From assembly GCA_020634975.1 (NCBI GenBank), contig JACKAQ010000004.1, positions 62,001-126,000 on the forward strand: a stretch of 64,000 nucleotides of DNA. Reading direction: 5' to 3'. The position numbers were made by a program, and so were the translations under genes. This DNA comes from JACKAQ01 sp020634975 [NCBI: Calditrichia bacterium] (GTDB taxonomy: Bacteria; Calditrichota; Calditrichia; RBG-13-44-9). Below the pieces are notes generated by a model. The model did no database searches, was not told the DNA's origin, and saw only the letters and a program-made list of their open reading frames with translations. Below, in pieces: positions 44,530 to 52,753 of the stretch (position 1 is the first letter of the stretch; each line of letters begins with the position of its first letter).

Positions 44530-46385
44530 ATGAAAAAATTACTGCTGCTGTTGCTGATGTCAACGGCAATTGTTGCCGGAGATTACGGAAGTGTGGAGGG
44601 ATTTGTCCGCGCAAAAACGACCGGAGATGTGTTGTATGGAGCCAATGTGCATTTAGGAAAAACCAAATTCGTTGTAACTACAGATTCGCTCGGCTATTTC
44701 CGGATCGAAAATGTGCCAGTGGGTAGATACATGCTTCGGGTCGATTGCTTCGGTTACCATATGTTAAATCAACTGGTGAGAATTTCAGCGAATTCTTCTG
44801 TACGGATGGACGTCAACCTGATTGAAAAGACAATTGAAAGTGAGCGGGTTTTCAATTCTGACAAAGAAACACCACAGATGCAAAATAAGGAAAAAAGCGG
44901 GGTATTCGCTTTAGCGACTGGCGCATTTGAATACAAAAAAAATTCAGTCAAAATAGAAGATCTGTTCGGTACCGAAGAATATTCCCGGATTACCGAAAGC
45001 GGATTTCGGGAAGTGATTGCCAGTCCGATGTCCACATTTGCGGCGGATGTGGACGCTGCATCGTATGCCAACGCCCGCCGGTTTATCATGCGCAACCAGA
45101 TGCCCCATCCCGATGTGGTTCGTACCGAAGAATTTGTGAATTATTTTGATTACGATTATCCGCAGCCGGAGGGTGACCATCCATTGTCGATCAACATCGA
45201 ATACGGCGAATGTCCGTGGAACAACGATAACCAATTGGTTCACATCGGTTTACGCGGAAAGGAAATTGCCAAATCCGATCAGAAAGCGAGCAATCTGGTT
45301 TTTCTGATCGATGTTTCCGGATCGATGAAATCGCCGGATAAATTGCCATTGCTGAAAGAATCCTTCAAAATGTTGGTGGATAATTTATCGCCGGAGGATC
45401 GCATTGCGATGGTTGTTTACGCCGGAAATGCCGGGTTGGTGTTGCCCGCCACAGACGGAAATGAAAAGCGGAAAATTATCGATGCGTTAGACGAATTGCA
45501 GGCTGGCGGCAGCACTGCCGGCGGCGAAGGTATTCAGTTGGCATACAAAGTTGCCAAAGAAAATTTCATTAAAAATGGCAACAACCGGGTGATTTTGGCA
45601 ACGGATGGCGATTTTAACGTGGGCATTTCCAACACGGCGGAACTGGTGCGTTTCATTGAGAAAAAGCGCGACGACGGCATTTTTCTCACCGTTCTCGGAT
45701 TCGGCAGCGGCAATTACAAAGATAACCGGCTTCAGGAATTGGCGGATCGCGGAAACGGGAATCATGCTTATATCGACAATATTTTGGAAGCGAAAAAAGT
45801 GCTGGTCAACGAGATTACCGCGACGTTGTTCACCATCGCAAAAGATGTAAAAATCCAGGTTGAATTCAATCCGGCTAAAGTGAAATCATACCGGCTGATC
45901 GGTTACGAAAATCGCAGGCTGAACACGGAAGATTTTACGGATGACAAAAAAGATGCGGGTGAAATCGGCGCCGGGCATACAGTTACCGCGCTGTATGAAA
46001 TTGTGCCGGCGAATGCGACGGTTGCCCGATCCGGTGATAACAAATATACCCAAACCGTCATCAAAAAGTGGCGTTCGATACGGACGAAGTCCTCACGGTT
46101 CGCATTCGTTACAAAGCGCCGGATGGCGATGTGAGCAAAGAATTCAGCAACGTGCTGGACAGCGCACCTCAATCCGTCCGCGAAACCGGCGAAAATTTCC
46201 GGTTTTCCGCCGCCGTTGCCGAATTCGCGATGCTGCTTCGCGATTCAGAATTCAAAGCGAACGCATCGCTGACATCGGTTTACAATTTGGCGAAATCCGC
46301 CAAAGGCAACGATCCGTTCGGCTATCGCGCCGAATTTATCAGTCTCGTTGAGCGCGCAGATATTCTCACCAAAAACCGGGAGTAG
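44530..46385 (+). pseudogene. VWA-domain protein with carboxypeptidase-regulatory N-terminus, broken by a frameshift
   Basis: The first frame (44530-46134) encodes a signal peptide, a carboxypeptidase-regulatory-like beta domain (about 20-100 from the ATG), the von Willebrand-type N-terminal domain, and the VWA domain with MIDAS DVSGS (261-265) and LATDGDF. At an A5 run (46063-46067) the frame ends in a nonsense tail. The family's C-terminal DUF3520-like domain continues one base back in frame, from about 46062 to 46385 (VAFDTDEVLTVRIRYK, FAMLLRDSEFK). A sixth A would read IKKVAFDTDE and restore the whole protein of about 618 residues. It resembles E. coli YfbK. GAGG precedes the ATG. Whether the lesion is real or a base-calling error cannot be told. 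Confidence 0.85.
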
Positions 46386-46474
46386 GGGAGTGATGCCATA
46401 ATCCGGGGATGAAATTGAACAGGAATTCTTCGATGCGGTTTATGTATTTATTTAACAGTAACGCAACTATTTTT

Positions 46475-46496
46475 GACAGGATTTACAGGATTTACG
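46475..46496. repeat. Short tandem direct repeat
   Basis: GACAGGATTTACAGGATTTACG contains two ACAGGATTT words in tandem with a 10-bp period, directly before a 30-bp palindrome. The pair is reminiscent of dispersed intergenic repeats. Confidence 0.45.
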
Positions 46497-46500
46497 TGAA

Positions 46501-46530
46501 AGTAGAGGCAATTCATGAATTGCCTCTACT
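46501..46530. repeat. 30-bp perfect palindrome (MITE-like or dispersed repeat)
   Basis: The two 15-base arms (46501-46515, AGTAGAGGCAATTCA, and 46516-46530) are exact reverse complements with no loop. It lies between the convergent ends of the VWA and M19 genes. There is no T-run, so it is not a standard terminator. The AGAGGCAATTCATGAATTGCC core resembles widespread intergenic palindromic repeats of bacteria. Confidence 0.75.
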
Positions 46531-46558
46531 GCCGTTCATTGCAAATCAGATCAAAAAA

Positions 46559-47548
46559 TCAGCTGAGCAAATCGCGGATAAATGTTTCCGCATTTTTCCA
46601 GCACAATTTCTCAAGTTCATCAGTGCTTAAAAACGGTCGCAGATTATCGAGAATTTGCGGGAATTTCCCGGCGTTGTTGTGTTCGGGAAAGTAAACGCTT
46701 TCGCGATCCGTGCCTTCCAGCAGCGGTTTTTCGTAAAAGAAATCCGCACCGAACGCCAGCGCATCGCCTGCGCCGATTTCTAATCCGTATAAAATGTGAT
46801 CGGTGATTCGCTCCGGCTCGGCAATGTCGATGTAGGGGCGCATAAAATTCATCCCGATCAGCCCTTTTCGTTCGATGACAGCTTTCGCCAACTCGTCAGG
46901 CAAATTACGTTCGTGATCGCAAACCGGACGGAAATTGGAGTGGCTGGCAATCACCCGGATGTCCAGTCCTTTTTTGTCGATGTAATTCAAAATGCCGTGC
47001 GCCAGTTCGTCACTGGCATGGGCAAAATCGACCGCGATTTTTCGTCCGTCGAGATAATCCAGCAGTTTTTCGCCATCCGGTTTTAGCCCGATATGACAAT
47101 CGTTTCCACCGCCAAAACGGTTTTCGCTCCAATGGGTAAAACCGATGTAAAGCGGTTTCCCGCAATCTTTTATCATTTGCTCCAAATTTGCGAAACCGTT
47201 ATCCAGCGATTCATTTTCTTTGCAAAATACCGTTGCGTTTTCGATAGAACTGATGACCTTGATGCGCTCACGCCAGGTAAAATCCGGTTTTCCGGAATTG
47301 TCCAGCAGCGGCTCCAGGTATGCTTTGAATTCCTTCAACATCCTGCGATACATTTTAACCTGTTTATCTCGCGGATCTTTTTTTTGCGGTTTGGGCGGAG
47401 AAAATATAGCCATCACTTGCAACCGCACATTGCCGCGCTGCAAATGGGGAATGGCGCAACCAATGTCGTCTTCGTTCATCGGGTCCAGCTTGTTAACGTA
47501 AGCCAAATATCCCGTCATATCGCAATGAAGATCGAAGATCCATTCCAT
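46559..47548 (-). CDS. M19 membrane-dipeptidase family protein
   Basis: M19 enzymes are binuclear zinc TIM-barrel dipeptidases, also active on D-amino-acid peptides. The 329-residue protein has DLHCD (H8, D10), THWSENRFGGG, the zinc-ligand segments VDFAHAS and IASHSNFRPVCDHERNLPDE, and the C-terminal GADF aspartate. No signal peptide is seen, so it is probably cytoplasmic. It is unusual only in a short N-terminal part. Substrates may be dipeptides from peptidoglycan or diet. It converges with the VWA gene, and the intergenic palindrome lies between. Confidence 0.88.
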   Translation of the reverse strand: MEWIFDLHCDMTGYLAYVNKLDPMNEDDIGCAIPHLQRGNVRLQVMAIFSPPKPQKKDPRDKQVKMYRRMLKEFKAYLEPLLDNSGKPDFTWRERIKVISSIENATVFCKENESLDNGFANLEQMIKDCGKPLYIGFTHWSENRFGGGNDCHIGLKPDGEKLLDYLDGRKIAVDFAHASDELAHGILNYIDKKGLDIRVIASHSNFRPVCDHERNLPDELAKAVIERKGLIGMNFMRPYIDIAEPERITDHILYGLEIGAGDALAFGADFFYEKPLLEGTDRESVYFPEHNNAGKFPQILDNLRPFLSTDELEKLCWKNAETFIRDLLS

Positions 47549-48048
47549 TTAGTTGTCCTTTGGGTGTTAAGTTATTAAATATTAAATGCTTATAATTTTA
47601 ATAAGTATGGTCTCTAAAAACGCAGTTCATAAAATAAGCAAAAAATAAAAAAATCGGCATGGGAAACTGAAACATATTTTTAAAACGTGCCGTAGTCTGT
47701 TGCGTGTCTCTAAATCAATACCTCCTCCTAAGCCGTCAATTTCTCCAGGATTGACGGCTCTTTTTTTTGGAGGATTTTCCCTGCAACAATGTTTAGAAAA
47801 TTTCTCACAAAAAAACCAACTTTATCATCGATTCGTTTAATTAATCAAACTGTGGAGCCTTTTCTCTAACGGCTAAATTTTTTTACAAAAAAAATCAAAT
47901 TAGCTTGTGAGATATAATTTCATGGTTTAAGTTGAACGGACTTTTAGATAAAAATGCCTGCTCCAACTCAAGCTTTCTCATTATTTACGCTCGCTCGTTT
48001 TGTTCCGGAGCTTTAAATAAACTACCCATAGATACTTTTTTAAGCCAA
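47549..48048. other. 500-bp gene-free region with orphan terminator
   Basis: Region between the divergent M19 peptidase and ECF sigma genes. It holds a strong + strand terminator at 47731-47768 but no protein-coding gene ahead of it on that strand, a CCTCCTCC tract at 47721-47728, and a TATAAT at 47913-47918 that may serve the sigma gene without a visible -35. A small RNA ending at the terminator is possible. Confidence 0.5.
47731..47768 (+). terminator. Orphan intrinsic terminator
   Basis: A 10-bp perfect stem (AGCCGTCAAT at 47731-47740, ATTGACGGCT at 47750-47759) with a nine-base loop is followed by C and eight T. No coding gene precedes it on this strand for more than 1 kb, except the far VWA gene. 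Confidence 0.8.
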
Positions 48049-48675
48049 ATGAACCATTACAACGAGAAAGAAGTCGTTCAAAAAATTTTAGATAATGATC
48101 CCAAAGCGATTGAGATCATTATCGATGTTTATTTGGAACGAATTCGCCAGATTGTTTTTCACAAGCTGGGACGTTCCAATGAAAAAATTGAAGATATAAA
48201 AGACATGTCAATGGAAATCGTATGGGAAGTTATTGTAAAAATTCAATCCGGTAATTTTGATCACGAAAAGGGCACGCTTTCCCAATACATTTATGGCATT
48301 ATCAACAACACTTGCAAAAATTATTTCAAACAGCAAAAGCGGCTGCAAGTGAAACGGTTCAGTGATCACATTACGATGGAAGATCAGGACCCCAATCAAA
48401 ATCTCGACAACATTTTGAGTATGCTTCATTTTAAAGATGCCCAACTGAGCGAGCGCGATAGAGAAATTGCAAATATCATCGAGCACGCACTCCGGCAATT
48501 GGATGAAAAGCATCGAAAATTGGTATATTTGAAATATTTTAAAAAAATGTCCTATGAAGAAATCGGGGTTTCAGAGAACATTGAGATTAAAAAAGTTAAG
48601 AGCCGGCTTTTTGAAGCACGGAAGCGTTTAGAATCGCTTATTTCAAATTTATTAAACAGATTTCCAAACATTTAA
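48049..48675 (+). CDS. ECF-family RNA polymerase sigma factor (second pair)
   Basis: The 208-residue factor has region 2 (IDVYLERIRQIVFHKLGRSNEKIEDIKDMSMEIVWEV, TLSQYIYGIINNTCKNYFKQ) and region 4 (LDEKHRKLVYLKYFKKMSYEEIG, KKVKSRLFEARKRL). It is distinct in sequence from the factor at 31036. The ATG at 48049 is preferred, because the frame upstream to 47932 looks unlike a sigma factor, though no good ribosome site precedes it. It is followed after 37 bp by its probable anti-sigma gene. Confidence 0.88.
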   Translation: MNHYNEKEVVQKILDNDPKAIEIIIDVYLERIRQIVFHKLGRSNEKIEDIKDMSMEIVWEVIVKIQSGNFDHEKGTLSQYIYGIINNTCKNYFKQQKRLQVKRFSDHITMEDQDPNQNLDNILSMLHFKDAQLSERDREIANIIEHALRQLDEKHRKLVYLKYFKKMSYEEIGVSENIEIKKVKSRLFEARKRLESLISNLLNRFPNI

Positions 48676-48712
48676 AAGGAATTAGATAATATTTGGAAAA
48701 GGATGATCAAGT

Positions 48713-49381
48713 ATGTGTTTCTTTCAAAATAAAATTGGGGACATTGACATGCATTTGGAAAAGTATTTTTCCGGTGAGTTGTCCCAATCCGATTTAGCTG
48801 AATTCGAACTACATTTAATAGAATGCCCGGAATGTTTCGAAAAATTCCGAAATGCATCGAACTTTTGCAGGGTTGTGGACGAACGTGGCAGCGAAATATT
48901 CAGGGAGTTTCTTGACGAAAAGGAGTTTGATAAACATATATCGATTGAGAAAGATGCCGGCAATTCCCGAATCTGGTTTTCGTTGGCAGCCGCTGTAGTA
49001 TTGTTATTGGTAACAATATCAGTTTTCTTTTTTGCGTTTCCCGATCAGAAATTGGCTGGCGAGGCATTCGAGCCAAATCCTTATTTGGAAGAGCTGGTTA
49101 GTCTGGAAACTGGTGCGTATCGATCGATTGAGGTTTTTAATCTTAGAGCGCCCAAAAAAGATCAGGTTTTCGAATCCGGAGAAGAAATTGTTTTCTCATG
49201 GAATGGGCAATCAAATTCCGGTTTTTCATTAAAAATTCTGAATAACGATGGCAAACAAATCGTAAAATTTCAGACACCGGGAACCGAATTTCAATACGCA
49301 AATACCCTCACAGCCGGATTATATTATTGGAAAGTTGAAGCCGGCTCAAATATTTTGATGAACAGGTTTTACGTCAAATAG
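48713..49381 (+). CDS. Zinc-finger anti-sigma factor with periplasmic beta domain (second pair)
   Basis: The 222-residue protein has H34-x3-C38-x2-C41, the zinc anti-sigma motif. A membrane segment follows (about 87-106, WFSLAAAVVLLLVTISVFFFAF), then a periplasmic beta-rich domain. The last 75 residues (FESGEEIVFSWNGQSNSGFSLKIL, TLTAGLYYWKVEAGSNILMNRFYVK) look like a fibronectin/Ig-like fold with the FxWxxxxxAxxYxxxI pattern of exported beta proteins. It probably restrains the upstream ECF factor and senses an envelope signal. Two starts are possible: ATG 48713 with AAGGA, or ATG 48749 with GGGG. A terminator follows immediately. Confidence 0.82.
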   Translation: MCFFQNKIGDIDMHLEKYFSGELSQSDLAEFELHLIECPECFEKFRNASNFCRVVDERGSEIFREFLDEKEFDKHISIEKDAGNSRIWFSLAAAVVLLLVTISVFFFAFPDQKLAGEAFEPNPYLEELVSLETGAYRSIEVFNLRAPKKDQVFESGEEIVFSWNGQSNSGFSLKILNNDGKQIVKFQTPGTEFQYANTLTAGLYYWKVEAGSNILMNRFYVK

Positions 49382-49398
49382 AAAGTCTCTCCGCATCA

Positions 49399-49468
49399 CT
49401 CTCACTCCCTCCCGTTGCTTACCTCCGATGCAAAGCAATCCAAAGCGGGAGGGATGAGAGCTTTTTTT
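49399..49468 (+). terminator. Terminator of the second sigma/anti-sigma operon
   Basis: A long imperfect stem starts 18 bp after the anti-sigma stop. CTCTCA with TGAGAG, CTCCCTCCCG with CGGGAGGGA, and inner TTGCTT with AAGCAA pair in order, followed by C and seven T. The arm is pyrimidine-rich (CTCCCTCCC). Confidence 0.8.
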
Positions 49469-49532
49469 CTCCAATAATTCACTTACCGCAAACCATTATT
49501 TACAAAAAAAATTAATATCACAAGAAAAAAAC

Positions 49533-49547
49533 TTGAACATTGTTCAA
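49533..49547. promoter_or_regulatory. TetR operator copy 1
   Basis: TTGAACATTGTTCAA, a perfect palindrome around one central base, lies 68 bp before the tetR start. It is one of three copies of TTGAACNNTGTTCAA, the others at 49566 and 50225. Confidence 0.8.
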
Positions 49548-49565
49548 AATTGTTGTAAGTTGAAA

Positions 49566-49580
49566 TTGAACACTGTTCAA
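49566..49580. promoter_or_regulatory. TetR operator copy 2
   Basis: TTGAACACTGTTCAA lies 35 bp before the tetR ATG and 33 bp, about three helical turns, after copy 1. Two sites on one face of DNA fit cooperative autorepression. Confidence 0.8.
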
Positions 49581-49615
49581 GCGTCGAACGGGTAATTCAA
49601 ACCATAGGGATTGAC

Positions 49616-50206
49616 ATGGCTATTGCTGTCAAAAATAATTTGCGTCGACAAATTCTGGATGCGACCCGGGAGTTGTTGGTAGAACGCGGCTTAACACAAC
49701 TTTCTGTCAGAATGATCGCCAGTGCGGTTGGTTGCAGTGTCGGAACGATTTATACTTATTTCGAAAATAAGGATATTTTGATCCATTCACTGATCGAAGA
49801 AGGGTTCGACAGGCTGGTAGAATCACAGACGTCTATCGCTGAGGCAGTAACAGACCCGATGGAGCGGTTGAAGGCATTATGCCGGAATTATGTCCGTTTT
49901 GGGTTAAATAATCCCGAATATTACGAAATTATGTATCATTTGAACCCGGAACGGATGGCGCGATACCCGGCTGAAAAATATCGTAAAGCGCGGCGAAGTC
50001 TGGAAGTGTTGGCACGTGCATTGGAAGACGGCAGCAATACCGGAAATATGCAGGTTCACGAGCCATATCTTGGGGCTCATATTATTTGGTCGATGTTGCA
50101 CGGTTTGGTAACGCTGATCCAGTTTCAGCGGGTTGATGTAAAAATAGATCAGGATGAGTTGATTGAGCAGGCGATCCAGCAATCCGTTTTAATTAAAACG
50201 GTGTAA
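49616..50206 (+). CDS. TetR/AcrR-family regulator of the fad operon
   Basis: The 196-residue protein has a TetR DNA-binding domain (about residues 9-55): RRQILDATRELLVERGLTQLSVRMIASAVGCSVGTIYTYFENKDILIHSLIEEG in outline, containing the helix-turn-helix. The C-terminal helical ligand domain (about 60-190) is of the TetR type seen in FadR-like acyl-CoA sensors. Palindromes TTGAACNNTGTTCAA before its own gene and before fadN mark it as an autorepressor that also represses beta-oxidation. An acyl-CoA ligand is inferred from the operon, not from sequence. The fadN gene follows after 101 bp. Confidence 0.88.
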   Translation: MAIAVKNNLRRQILDATRELLVERGLTQLSVRMIASAVGCSVGTIYTYFENKDILIHSLIEEGFDRLVESQTSIAEAVTDPMERLKALCRNYVRFGLNNPEYYEIMYHLNPERMARYPAEKYRKARRSLEVLARALEDGSNTGNMQVHEPYLGAHIIWSMLHGLVTLIQFQRVDVKIDQDELIEQAIQQSVLIKTV

Positions 50207-50224
50207 AAAAAATTTACTTACAAA

Positions 50225-50239
50225 TTGAACGCTGTTCAT
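50225..50239. promoter_or_regulatory. TetR operator copy 3, before fadN
   Basis: TTGAACGCTGTTCAT matches copies 1 and 2 except for the last base. It lies 69 bp before the fadN ATG, in the space between tetR and the fad operon. Confidence 0.75.
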
Positions 50240-50307
50240 TGTTTTAAAAAGAGAGCATGTTTAAAATAAAATTGTCTTTTATGTAAAAAAATCAGGAGGT
50301 CTTCATT

Positions 50308-52674
50308 ATGCCAGCAACGGGTGGATTTTTACCCTTTCGCAAAGCGGCGGTTTTAGGCGCAGGTGTGATGGGTGCGCAGATTGCCGCACATCTGGCAAAT
50401 GCCGGTTTGCAAGTTGTTTTACTGGATATTCCCGCCAAAGAGGGCAACAAAAACAGCGTTGTTGAAAGCGCTTTTGCAAAAATCAAAAAACTGAAACCGG
50501 CGCCGTTTGCAAATAAAAGTGCAATCGACCGGATTCAACTGGGAAATTTTGATGAACATTTACATTTGTTAAAAGATGTTGAATGGGTGATCGAAGCGGT
50601 TATTGAATATTTGCCAATCAAACAACAGTTGATGGCAAAAGTGGAAGCCGCCGTCGGCAAAAATGCAATTATTGCCACCAATACCAGCGGTCTGCCGATC
50701 GCCCAAATTGCAGAAGGCAGATCCGAAGATTTCCGCAAAAGATTTTTGGGTACCCACTTTTTTAACCCGCCCCGCTATATGAAATTACTCGAATTGATTC
50801 CCACACCGGATACGAATCCGGAGATTCTCGCTAAAATCGAGTGGTTTGGTCGGGTGCATTTGGGAAAAAGTATTGTCATTGCGAAAGATACGCCAAATTT
50901 TATCGCAAACCGGGTTGGTGTTTACGCAACCATGCAAGCGATGCGGTATTTTACTGATGGCGATTATTCGATCGAAGAAATCGATGCGCTGACCGGGCCG
51001 CTCATTGGACACCCGAAATCTGCAACGTTCCGTACGGCGGATGTCGTCGGTTTGGACACGCTGAAATATGTTGCCGATAACCTTTACGAAGCACTGCCCA
51101 ATGAGAAAAATCGGGAAAAATTGAAATCGCCGGAATTGCTCGGCAAAATGGTTGAAAACAAAATTCTGGGACAAAAATCCGGTGCCGGATTTTACAAAAA
51201 AGCCGGCAAAAACATTCTTTCGATCAATAAAAATACTTATCAATATGAGCCGGCCCAAGCGATGGATTTAGGCGATTTGGAAGCCTTTCGCAATGCCGGA
51301 AAATTGCCGGATCGCATTCGGGCGCTGTACAATGATTCGGGTCGCGCCGGAACATTCACCCGCGAAACACTGCTGGATTTGATGGGTTATTGCGCCAATT
51401 GCGTGCCGGAAATCGCGGACAATCCCGCTGATATCGACAAAGCGATTCGCTGGGGTTTTGTCTGGGATATGGGTCCGTTCGAAACATGGGACGCTCTCGG
51501 ATTTGACAGAGTGCTTGCAGATATGCAAGAGCACGGCATCGATATTCCCGATTGGGTGAAAGATATGCAAAAAAATGGTGCGAAATCTTTCTATCGTTCG
51601 GAAAACGGTGGTTTGGCAGCATATGTTCCGGGCAGCGGATACATTGCGGAACCGGTATTTTCCGATGAAATTCATATTCCCCAAATCCTTTCCGGTAAAA
51701 ATAATATTGTGTTCGAACGCAAGGAAGCCGCGCTGCTGGACATGGGCGATGGTGTTGCATTGTATGAATTTCGCTCCAAAGCAAACTCTCTGGGCACGGA
51801 CGTTGTGCAGGGCATTTTGCAAGCCATCGGGACAGTGGAAAAAGGCAATTTCCGCGGATTGGTAATCGGCAACGAAGGCAAAAATTTCTCGGTTGGCGCC
51901 AATCTCGGCGAAGCTGCATTTGCGTTACAAGCCGGTAAATTTGATCTGGTGGAAGGTGCAGTTGTCGGATTTCAGGAGATGATTAAAGCGATCAGATACG
52001 CCCGTAAACCGGTGGTGACCGCGTTGCACGGCATGGCGCTCGGCGGTGCCTGCGAAATCGCGATGGCCAGCACCAACGTGGTAGCCGCGCTGGAAACATA
52101 TATCGGGTTGGTGGAACTCGGCGCCGGATTGATTCCGGCCGGTTGCGGCACAACCCACATGGCAGCATGGGCCGCCAATCGCGCCGCAAACGAATTCCCG
52201 AGCCAGGTGCAGGAATTTGTGGCGAAAGCATTTGAAAATATCGCCACGGCAAAAGTGGCAACCAGTGCGTTCGAAGCGATCGAAATGGGTTATCTCGGTG
52301 CGCAAACGCGAGTTGTTATGCATGCGGATCGCCGGTTGTTTGTGGCAAAAGAGGAAGTGCTGCGGCTCGCCAATCAGGGATACGCACCGCCACCGGTTCG
52401 CCAGATTTATGTGCTAGGTGCAGATGGACGCGCTGCGCTGGAAACCGCTGCATATCTGATGCAGCAGGCGCATTTCGCAACGGAATACGATCGCTATCTC
52501 GCCAATCGATTGGCGTGGATTATGACCGGCGGCGACATCACCATGCCTGCCACAGTGGACGAACAATATCTCTACGATCTCGAACGCGAAGTGTTTTTGG
52601 AGCTGCTACAACAGAAAAAAACGCATGAGCGAATTCACAGCATTCTAACCACAAACAAGCCGTTACGAAACTGA
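50308..52674 (+). CDS. fadN: 3-hydroxyacyl-CoA dehydrogenase/enoyl-CoA hydratase, FadN type
   Basis: A bifunctional beta-oxidation enzyme that hydrates enoyl-CoA and oxidises 3-hydroxyacyl-CoA with NAD+. The 788-residue order is dehydrogenase first: GAGVMG loop (17-22), NTSGLPIAQIAEG, GTHFFNPPRYMKLLELIPTPDT, then C-terminal dehydrogenase domains. An enoyl-CoA hydratase domain follows (about 490-690: GMALGGACEIAMAS, GLVELGAGLIPAGCGT). This is the Bacillus FadN arrangement, not the FadB one in which the hydratase comes first. AGGAGG precedes the ATG. It opens the fadN-fadA-fadE operon behind the TetR operator. Confidence 0.93.
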   Translation: MPATGGFLPFRKAAVLGAGVMGAQIAAHLANAGLQVVLLDIPAKEGNKNSVVESAFAKIKKLKPAPFANKSAIDRIQLGNFDEHLHLLKDVEWVIEAVIEYLPIKQQLMAKVEAAVGKNAIIATNTSGLPIAQIAEGRSEDFRKRFLGTHFFNPPRYMKLLELIPTPDTNPEILAKIEWFGRVHLGKSIVIAKDTPNFIANRVGVYATMQAMRYFTDGDYSIEEIDALTGPLIGHPKSATFRTADVVGLDTLKYVADNLYEALPNEKNREKLKSPELLGKMVENKILGQKSGAGFYKKAGKNILSINKNTYQYEPAQAMDLGDLEAFRNAGKLPDRIRALYNDSGRAGTFTRETLLDLMGYCANCVPEIADNPADIDKAIRWGFVWDMGPFETWDALGFDRVLADMQEHGIDIPDWVKDMQKNGAKSFYRSENGGLAAYVPGSGYIAEPVFSDEIHIPQILSGKNNIVFERKEAALLDMGDGVALYEFRSKANSLGTDVVQGILQAIGTVEKGNFRGLVIGNEGKNFSVGANLGEAAFALQAGKFDLVEGAVVGFQEMIKAIRYARKPVVTALHGMALGGACEIAMASTNVVAALETYIGLVELGAGLIPAGCGTTHMAAWAANRAANEFPSQVQEFVAKAFENIATAKVATSAFEAIEMGYLGAQTRVVMHADRRLFVAKEEVLRLANQGYAPPPVRQIYVLGADGRAALETAAYLMQQAHFATEYDRYLANRLAWIMTGGDITMPATVDEQYLYDLEREVFLELLQQKKTHERIHSILTTNKPLRN

Positions 52675-52753
52675 TGTAAACGGTTGAAATTATTAAAAAT
52701 GCAATTGTGAAAATCGAGAAAAAACGGTATTAAAAAACGACGGAGATAATCAA

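Noticed and set aside
46055-46075. Programmed -1 frameshift in the VWA gene at CAAAAAG.
   Set aside because: A canonical X-XXY-YYZ slippery site needs A at the first position and a downstream structure; here it is C and no hairpin is obvious. A lost A in a homopolymer is simpler.
46501-46530. 30-bp palindrome as a transcription terminator.
   Set aside because: No T-run on either side and no loop; it fits a repeat element better.
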